Source of the DNA: Actinokineospora fastidiosa
GTDB taxonomy: Bacteria > Actinomycetota > Actinomycetes > Mycobacteriales > Pseudonocardiaceae
Length of the DNA: 64,000 bases
Direction: 5' to 3'
Assembly (NCBI RefSeq): GCF_014648415.1
Contig: NZ_BMRB01000001.1
Location: forward strand, 1,612,001-1,676,000
In this document: positions 59,403-64,000 of the stretch, in pieces
How the letters are laid out: the number at the start of each line of letters is the position of its first letter
Position numbering within the stretch: position 1 is the first letter of the stretch
Notes under the pieces: model-generated
Databases searched by the model: none
The model's input: the letters and a program-made list of their open reading frames with translations, nothing else
What the model was told of the DNA's origin: nothing
Position numbers and translations under genes: made by a program

Positions 59403-59699
59403 TTATCGGCCGAGCTTGCCCCGGCCGAGGTCCAACAGGGCCATCGCCAGCATCCGGCCCGCCGTGCCGAGCTCGCGGTAGCGGGCGAGCACGTCCATCT
59501 CCCGGTTGACGACGATGCGCGGCCCGCCCGCCGCCATCCGCGCCGCGCCGATGCGCTGGGAGACCTCCGCGCGGCGCTTCACCAGCCGCAGGATCTCCCG
59601 GTCCAGCTCATCGATCTCCTTGCGCAGCTCGGCGACCTCGGCGGGCTGCGGCAACTCCACGCTCTTGTCCGACTTCGGTTCCTGGGACACGGTGCTCAT
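59403..59699 (-). CDS. aroQ: Chorismate mutase, AroQ-delta subclass
   Basis: 98 residues. The helical AroQ-delta pattern of M. tuberculosis Rv0948c is followed along the whole domain: VAELRKEIDELDREILRLVKRRAEVSQRIGAARMAAGG, REMDVLARYREL and the C-terminal LGRGKLGR. The first Arg-rich helix and R/K in VKRRAE bind chorismate. It makes prephenate for Tyr and Phe; the delta class is activated by complex formation with DAHP synthase. ATG 59699 is preferred to 59702 for its spacing to AGAGGA. An attenuator-like leader with a Tyr/Phe-rich peptide precedes it. Confidence 0.92.
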   Translation of the reverse strand: MSTVSQEPKSDKSVELPQPAEVAELRKEIDELDREILRLVKRRAEVSQRIGAARMAAGGPRIVVNREMDVLARYRELGTAGRMLAMALLDLGRGKLGR

Positions 59700-59739
59700 C
59701 ATCGTCCTCTGCGGGTCCTGGGGAGTTCCGGCCCTGGCG

Positions 59740-59779
59740 CACGAAAGCCCCGGGGTCCGAGGACTCCGGGGCTTTCGTG
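59740..59779 (-). terminator. Attenuator hairpin of chorismate mutase
   Basis: On the minus strand CACGAAAGCCCCGG (59779-59766) and CCGGGGCTTTCGTG (59753-59740) form a 14-bp perfect stem. Its left part and loop, CCGGAGTCC (59769-59761), can instead pair with GGACTCCGG (59819-59811) in the leader ORF, an antiterminator. A leader hairpin ACGGGA/TCCCGT (59828-59823 with 59809-59804) competes with the latter. No U tract follows. Confidence 0.65.
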
Positions 59780-59793
59780 TGGGTTTGTGGTGC

Positions 59794-59853
59794 CTACGCC
59801 ATCACGGGAGCCGGAGTCCGGGTCCCGTAGAAAAAGAAGTAACGGCGATGCAC
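59794..59853 (-). CDS. Tyr/Phe-rich leader peptide of chorismate mutase
   Basis: GTG 59853 to TAG 59794 encodes MHRRYFFFYGTRTPAPVMA, with five aromatic codons in a row (Tyr-Phe-Phe-Phe-Tyr) at positions 5-9. It begins seven bases after a GAGAAT -10 element, so the mRNA is probably leaderless. The following gene makes prephenate, the precursor of these same amino acids, and a hairpin lies between. This is the arrangement of an attenuator in which shortage of Tyr- or Phe-tRNA stalls the ribosome at these codons. No ribosome site is present, consistent with a leaderless start. Confidence 0.65.
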   Translation of the reverse strand: MHRRYFFFYGTRTPAPVMA

Positions 59854-59860
59854 GTCGCCG

Positions 59861-59890
59861 ATTCTCGCACACCGACCGCCGCCGGGTCGA
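59861..59890 (-). promoter_or_regulatory. Promoter of the chorismate mutase leader
   Basis: Minus strand TCGACC (59890-59885), an 18-base spacer and GAGAAT (59866-59861) form a -35/-10 pair. The leader GTG is seven bases after the -10. It shares the short region with the pcrA promoter on the other strand. Confidence 0.5.
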
Positions 59891-59938
59891 GGCGGGATCT
59901 TCGCGATCGTCGGCACGCCCGGGTACCGTGACCGGCAA

Positions 59939-62284
59939 ATGGAAGCGCTATTCGACCTCCCCAGCCCCACTCCCGCGCCGCGCCCGGCCGCGCACAGCCT
60001 CGACGACCTCAACGAGCAGCAGCGCCGGGCCGTCGAGCACGCCGGATCGCCGCTGCTGGTGGTCGCGGGCGCTGGCTCGGGCAAGACCAGGGTGCTCACC
60101 CGCCGCATCGCCCACCTGCTCGCCGAGCGGCACGCGCACCCCGGCGAGATCATGGCGATCACGTTCACCAACAAGGCCGCCGCGGAGATGAAGGAGCGCG
60201 TGGTCGACCTGGTCGGGCGCCGCGCCAACGCCATGTGGGTGTCGACGTTCCACTCCATGTGCGTGCGCATCCTGCGCCGCGAGGCCAAGACGCTGGGGCT
60301 GACCTCCGGGTTCTCCATCTACGACGCCGACGACTCGCGCAGGCTCATCACCCTGGTCGCGCGCGACCTGGACCTCGACCCCAAGCGCTATTCGGCACGC
60401 ACCCTGTCGGTGCACCTGTCGAACCTCAAGAACGAGCTGATCGACGCCGAGACGGCTGCGGCCAACGCAGCCAACGACCTGGAGCGCCGGGTCGCCGAGG
60501 TGTACGCCGAGTACCAGCGGCGGCTCTCGCAGGCCAACGCGATGGACTTCGACGACCTGATCATGCGCACGGTCGAGATGCTCCAGCTGTTCCCGGACGT
60601 CGCCGAGTACTACCACCGCCGCTTCCGGCACATCCTGGTCGACGAGTACCAGGACACCAACCACGCCCAGTACGTGCTGGTGCGCGAGCTGGTCGGCAAG
60701 GGCACCGGGGACCTGCCGCCCGCGGAGCTGTGCGTCGTCGGCGACGCCGACCAGTCCATCTACGCCTTCCGCGGCGCCACGATCCGCAACATCGTCGAGT
60801 TCGAGCGGGACTATCCCAACGCGACGACGGTGATGCTGGAGCAGAACTACCGCTCCACGCAGACGATCCTCGACGCCGCCAACGCCGTCATCTCCCGCAA
60901 CCCCAACCGCCGCGACAAGCGCCTGTGGACCGCGCTGGGCAAGGGCGACAAGATCGTCGGCTACGTCGGCGACAACGAGCACGACGAGGCCGCGTTCGTC
61001 GCCCACGAGATCGACCGGCTGGTCGACGCGGGCGAGGCGAACAACAACGACATCGCGGTGTTCTACCGGACCAACAACCAGTCCCGCGTGTTCGAGGAGA
61101 TCTTCATCCGGCTGGGCCTGCCCTACCGGGTCGTCGGCGGCGTCCGCTTCTACGAGCGCCGCGAGGTCCGCGACATGCTGGCGTACCTGCGGGTGCTGGC
61201 CAACCCCGAGGACACCGTCTCGCTGCGGCGGATCCTGAACGTGCCCAAGCGGGGCATCGGCGACCGCGCCGAGGCGTGCGTGTCGACCCACGCCGAGCGG
61301 GAGCGGATCTCCTTCGCCGCCGCGCTGCGCGACGCGGCCGACGGCCGGGTGGCCATGCTCAACCCGCGCTCGCAGCGGGCGATCGCCGGGTTCGTCGAGC
61401 TGATCGACGGCCTGCGCCGGTTCGTCGACGACGGGCAGGACGTCGCCGAGGTCCTCGACGCCGTGCTCGACCAGACCGGCTACCGCGCCGAGCTGGAGGC
61501 CAGCGACGACCCGCAGGACGGCACCCGGCTGGAGAACCTGACGGAGCTGGTGACGGTGGCCAGGGAGTTCGCCGAGGGCCCCGGCGTCGTCCCCGACGAC
61601 GCCCCGCCGGACACCGCCCCGGTCCCGCTGCCGGAGTCCGGCTCGCTCGCGGCGTTCCTGGAGCGGGTGTCCCTGGTCGCCGACGCCGACTCCATCCCCG
61701 ACGGCGACGAGGAGTCCAGCGGCGTGGTCACGCTGATGACCCTGCACACCGCGAAGGGCCTGGAGTACCCGGTCGTGTTCAGCACGGGCTGGGAGGACGG
61801 CGTCTTCCCGCACCTGCGCGCGCTCAGCGACCCGGTCGAGCTGGCCGAGGAGCGGCGGCTGGCGTATGTGGGGATCACCCGGGCCCGGCAGAAGCTGTAC
61901 CTGTCCCGGGCGATCGTGCGCGCCGCCTGGGGCCAGCCGATGAGCAACCCGGCGTCGCGGTTCTTCGCCGAGATCCCGGCCGACCTGATCGACTGGCGGC
62001 GCACCGGCCCCGAGCGGGCCGCGCCGACCCGCGCGACGACGTGGGGCGGGCGCTCCGGCGGCGGTCTCGGCGCGACGAGCAGGCCCGCGCCCACGGCCCG
62101 CTGGAAGGACACCCCGGCGCTGTCGCTGAACGTGGGCGACCGCGTCAACCACGACAAGTACGGGCTGGGCACGGTGGTGGCGACGGACGGCGTCGGTCCC
62201 CGCGCGACGGCCACGATCGACTTCGGCTCGGCGGGCACGATCCGGCTGATGCTGATCGGCAGCGTGCCGCTGGTGAAGCTCTAG
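59939..62284 (+). CDS. pcrA: ATP-dependent DNA helicase UvrD/PcrA
   Basis: 781 residues. Superfamily 1A motifs: LNEQQRRAVEH (Q), VVAGAGSGKTRVLTRRI (I), ITFTNKAAAEMKERV (Ia), ILVDEYQDTNHAQY (II), GDADQSIYAFRGA (III), LEQNYRST (IV), VTLMTLHTAKGLEYPVVF (V) and EERRLAYVGITRARQKLYL (VI). The C-terminal Tudor-like domain LNVGDRVNHDKYGLGTVVATDG is also present, as in actinobacterial UvrD1/PcrA that bind RNA polymerase or Ku. It unwinds DNA in nucleotide excision repair and mismatch control. ATG 59939 follows TACCGT by nine bases. Order with aroQ and M23 matches Rv0948c-Rv0950c. Confidence 0.96.
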   Translation: MEALFDLPSPTPAPRPAAHSLDDLNEQQRRAVEHAGSPLLVVAGAGSGKTRVLTRRIAHLLAERHAHPGEIMAITFTNKAAAEMKERVVDLVGRRANAMWVSTFHSMCVRILRREAKTLGLTSGFSIYDADDSRRLITLVARDLDLDPKRYSARTLSVHLSNLKNELIDAETAAANAANDLERRVAEVYAEYQRRLSQANAMDFDDLIMRTVEMLQLFPDVAEYYHRRFRHILVDEYQDTNHAQYVLVRELVGKGTGDLPPAELCVVGDADQSIYAFRGATIRNIVEFERDYPNATTVMLEQNYRSTQTILDAANAVISRNPNRRDKRLWTALGKGDKIVGYVGDNEHDEAAFVAHEIDRLVDAGEANNNDIAVFYRTNNQSRVFEEIFIRLGLPYRVVGGVRFYERREVRDMLAYLRVLANPEDTVSLRRILNVPKRGIGDRAEACVSTHAERERISFAAALRDAADGRVAMLNPRSQRAIAGFVELIDGLRRFVDDGQDVAEVLDAVLDQTGYRAELEASDDPQDGTRLENLTELVTVAREFAEGPGVVPDDAPPDTAPVPLPESGSLAAFLERVSLVADADSIPDGDEESSGVVTLMTLHTAKGLEYPVVFSTGWEDGVFPHLRALSDPVELAEERRLAYVGITRARQKLYLSRAIVRAAWGQPMSNPASRFFAEIPADLIDWRRTGPERAAPTRATTWGGRSGGGLGATSRPAPTARWKDTPALSLNVGDRVNHDKYGLGTVVATDGVGPRATATIDFGSAGTIRLMLIGSVPLVKL

Positions 62285-62297
62285 AACGTACGTTCGA
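62282..62297. promoter_or_regulatory. LexA/SOS-box-like palindrome overlapping the pcrA stop
   Basis: TAGAAC-GTAC-GTTCGA differs by one base from the mycobacterial SOS box TCGAAC-N4-GTTCGA, and GAACGTACGTTC (62284-62295) is a perfect palindrome. It begins at the T of the pcrA stop codon TAG. No rightward gene with a good start follows within the window, so its target is unclear. Confidence 0.45.
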
Positions 62298-62323
62298 GAA
62301 TTGTCGGTGCCCTGCGGTTGACT

Positions 62324-62348
62324 CCTCCTCGTCGGATCGACGAGGGGG
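62324..62348. terminator. Terminator between pcrA and the M23 gene
   Basis: The stem 62324-62334 with 62338-62348 (11 bp with one wobble; core CCTCGTCG/CGACGAGG) has the loop GAT. It separates convergent genes. Confidence 0.75.
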
Positions 62349-62381
62349 TAGACCGTGGTCAAGGACGACCGGGAATGGGGC

Positions 62382-63200
62382 TCAGTAGCCGATGCCGTGG
62401 CGGTTGAGCCAGCTGGACGGGTTCATCTTGTAGCCGTCCTGCCAGATCTCGAAGTGCAGGTGCGGGCCGGTCGACTGGCCGCGGTTGCCCATGTGGGCGA
62501 TCAGCTCGCCCGCCTTGACCCGGTCGCCCTCGTTGACGACGTAGTCGTTGATGTGGCCGTAGACGGCGATGGTGCCGTCGTCGTGCTGGACGCGCAGCCA
62601 GAGCCCGAAGCCGCCCGCGGGCCCTGCCTCGATGACGCGGCCGTCGGCCACGGAGACGATCGGCGTGCCGATGCGGTTGGCGATGTCGATGCCGTAGTGG
62701 GTGCGGCCCCAGCGGGCGCCGAACCCGGAGGTGAAGATCCCGGTCGTCGGGCGGACGTACTTGGGCCGGGCGGCCTCGCGCCTGCGGGCCTCCTCCTCGG
62801 CGAGCCGCTCTTCCTTCTCCTGGACGACCCGCTCGGTGGTGGCCATCTTCTCGGCCTCGATGGCGCCGTCCGAGGTCGCGGCCAGCGCCAGCAGCTCCGG
62901 CGCGCCCGCGGTGTCGCCGCCGATACCCATGGAAGCGGCGGCGTCGCCCGGGTTGGCCAGCGGCATGATCTCGTCGGCGCTGGCGGCCTGCTCGCCCACC
63001 GCGCCCTGCAGCGTCTGCCCGGCAGCGGCGGCGGCGAAGGCGCCCACCGCGACGGCGGCGACCACAACCCGCCCACGCAACGCCGACGACGGCGGAGCGA
63101 TCCGGTGTACCCCGCGACCGCGGGTATTCCTCGTGCGTTCCAGCGCCTGATCGTCGACGGCGAACTCGAGTTCACCGCCGGACGAGCGATGTCGGGACAA
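62382..63200 (-). CDS. M23 family metallopeptidase (Rv0950c type)
   Basis: 272 residues. An N-terminal basic portion and a hydrophobic segment (about 43-62, GRVVVAAVAVGAFAAAAAGQ) suggest membrane insertion or secretion. A coiled-coil (KMATTERVVQEKEERLAEEEARRREA) precedes the M23 domain (about 153-272): FGARWGRTHYGIDIAN (His and Asp), VYGHINDYVV and GPHLHFEIW. All zinc ligands are intact. It would cleave peptidoglycan cross-bridges or activate other hydrolases. TTG 63200 behind AAGGCCAGG is my start. The gene is downstream of a region with no other genes. Confidence 0.88.
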   Translation of the reverse strand: MSRHRSSGGELEFAVDDQALERTRNTRGRGVHRIAPPSSALRGRVVVAAVAVGAFAAAAAGQTLQGAVGEQAASADEIMPLANPGDAAASMGIGGDTAGAPELLALAATSDGAIEAEKMATTERVVQEKEERLAEEEARRREAARPKYVRPTTGIFTSGFGARWGRTHYGIDIANRIGTPIVSVADGRVIEAGPAGGFGLWLRVQHDDGTIAVYGHINDYVVNEGDRVKAGELIAHMGNRGQSTGPHLHFEIWQDGYKMNPSSWLNRHGIGY

Positions 63201-63635
63201 GACCTGGCCTTCCGCCTTCGGGGAGTCAGACCTCGTCCGCCGAGACCCGCGGGGGACGGGCCGTGCTCGGCGGGGGCGGTTTCACCGGGCGGGGGACCCA
63301 GTTCGGACGGCTTCCCGGGGGAGGTTGCCGCCCAGCCCTAACCGTGATCTGACCGTGACAACGGACGCGGGGACAGTAACGGGGAGATACCGCGATGGGC
63401 AACAGCGCCCACCTGAATCCGTAAAGCCCCGCCAACCCCCCAAGGTCATGTCCTGCGAGAACTACACAAAGTTAAGCCGAACTCACGTCTTTAGTGTGAC
63501 GTGGGTCTCGTTTCAATCGGCCGTTCGGGTGGCACCCCAAAGCAACAAGACCGACCGACACGGACACCCAAGGGCAGGGGTTCACGGGGGACCCCAGCCC
63601 ACCCAAACGCATACGCAACACACCCACCCAAACCA
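63201..63635. other. Gene-free region upstream of the M23 gene
   Basis: No convincing coding sequence on either strand. Noted items: repeated GTGA-type half sites ACCGTGATCTGACCGTGACA at 63340-63359 (TGTCACGGTCAGATCACGG on the minus strand), and CACGTC/GACGTG inverted halves near 63484-63503. It becomes relatively A-rich after 63400. Promoter and 5' leader of the M23 gene must be here. Confidence 0.4.
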
Positions 63636-63824
63636 GGGCTTGCCTGCCATCCCGTCGACCTGGCGCAGCCTTACCACACCCAGGGTGGGGGCGCGGCCCC
63701 CAAACAAAACAGGAACTTGCCAGGCCGAGGCCCCCAGGGCCTCGGCCAGCGACAACGCAAGCTCCGCGCCCCCACCCTGGGTGTGGTAACCCTCCGGGAG
63801 GTCGACGGGATGGCAGGCAAGCCC
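63636..63824. repeat. 189-bp nested palindrome
   Basis: Three nested inverted pairs: outer 63636-63661 with 63799-63824 (26 bp perfect), middle 63671-63696 with 63764-63789 (26 bp perfect), inner 63723-63733 with 63737-63747 (11 bp). The outer and middle pairs share the centre 63730 and are separated by nine-base internal gaps on both sides. The 67-base core between the middle arms also holds CTTGC/GCAAG. No ORF is credible. As RNA it would form one long hairpin; as DNA it may be a small mobile element or a structural site. Confidence 0.85.
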
Positions 63825-63895
63825 GACCATCCCGGAGACCAGCCCGTCCGGCGAGGACGCTCTTAAACCACGAGCAACGCCGGGAACCGGCGAGC

Positions 63896-63984
63896 CGCCC
63901 GCGCCCGCCCAAGGCTGACGAGGTCGCCCGCGCCCGCCCGAGGGTTGACGGGGTCGCCCGCGCCCACCTGCGGCTGACCGCGGT
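63896..63984. repeat. Three 29-30-bp tandem repeats
   Basis: Units start at 63896, 63925 and 63955, each opening CGCCCGCGCCC and containing a GGYTGACSRGGT-like end (GGCTGACGAGGT, GGTTGACGGGGT, GGCTGACCGCGGT). They lie beyond the palindrome at the right edge; more copies may lie outside the window. Confidence 0.6.
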
Positions 63985-64000
63985 CCCAAACCCGCCAAGA

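Noticed and set aside
59740..59779. Simple bidirectional terminator between aroQ and pcrA
   Set aside because: The genes are divergent, so no transcript ends here; the leader peptide and alternative pairing give a better explanation.
63201..63360. Cobalamin or c-di-AMP riboswitch upstream of the M23 gene
   Set aside because: Short matches such as GGTGAAA and GGAGTCAGAC are on opposite strands or in wrong order, and the conserved core of either class could not be assembled.

Overview
The window is very GC-rich (roughly 70% by eye) with dense gene packing, frequent GTG starts and many 1-4 base stop/start overlaps. It looks like a chromosome fragment from a filamentous or filament-related actinobacterium, most likely of the Pseudonocardiales. 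The reasons are: a WhiB3/WhiD regulator, a BldM-type regulator, SigD with its anti-sigma factor, GroEL1 with a histidine-rich tail, AroQ-delta chorismate mutase, Ser/Thr kinases with Thr-rich extracellular stalks and type VII secretion-type proteins. Gene order from about 6.4 to 47.7 kb follows, with insertions, the Mycobacterium tuberculosis series glmS - nnr - alr - tsaE - tsaB - rimI - tsaD - groES - groEL1 - whiB3 - Rv3415c - sigD - rsdA - Rv3412 - guaB2 - guaB3 - choD - guaA. The right end follows Rv0948c - uvrD1 - Rv0950c. Both comparisons are from memory.

Layout. 1-5.5 kb: two related sets of WXG100/EspC-like, large multi-domain and proline-rich small proteins of type VII secretion character. 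5.6-12.3 kb: an alpha/beta hydrolase, then an overlapping operon glmS-nnr-alr-hydrolase-tsaE (amino-sugar and D-Ala supply for the wall, NAD(P)H repair, tRNA t6A). 12.3-15.5 kb: a repeat-bearing gap, then a two-gene malonyl-CoA unit (fused carboxyltransferase plus MatB) on the minus strand, which splits the t6A genes. 15.6-17.7 kb: tsaB-rimI-tsaD. 17.7-23.8 kb: a block absent from the mycobacterial order, with a secreted amidase, a PhoD phosphatase, a patatin, a GNAT and a TIR-domain protein. 23.9-26.0 kb: CIRCE-controlled groES-groEL1. 26.1-31.9 kb: a regulatory cluster (WhiB3/WhiD, a CarH-like MerR protein, a repeat-bearing helical protein, a BldM-like orphan regulator lacking its phospho-acceptor Asp, SigD and RsdA). 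32.4-37 kb: guaB, guaB3, choD. 37-41.8 kb: a LysR-controlled MFS/metallo-hydrolase/FAD hydroxylase operon in which the MFS gene is frameshifted. 42-42.9 kb: an erm methyltransferase behind a leader peptide and an SD-sequestering hairpin. 43-47.7 kb: a Tat lipoprotein flavo-oxidase, an aldehyde dehydrogenase and guaA. 47.7-51.2 kb: a PspC/toastrack envelope-stress system with divergent sensor kinase and regulator around a long palindrome. 51.2-53.2 kb: a DMT exporter with a divergent LysR. 53.1-58.3 kb: two tandem PknB-type kinases and two membrane proteins with a similar C-terminal domain. 58.3-63.2 kb: a PIG-L deacetylase, a small membrane protein, chorismate mutase behind an apparent Tyr/Phe attenuator, pcrA and an M23 peptidase. 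63.2-64 kb: a gene-free region with a 189-bp nested palindrome and 30-bp tandem repeats.

The most notable items are the candidate attenuator of chorismate mutase with leader peptide MHRRYFFFYGTRTPAPVMA, the inducible-type erm leader (MGMYFIRIRRA), the 19-bp-arm palindrome between the divergent PspC genes, the nested palindrome at the right end, the duplicated secretion module, and a recurring TANNNT-7nt-start-codon arrangement that suggests leaderless transcription of several genes.
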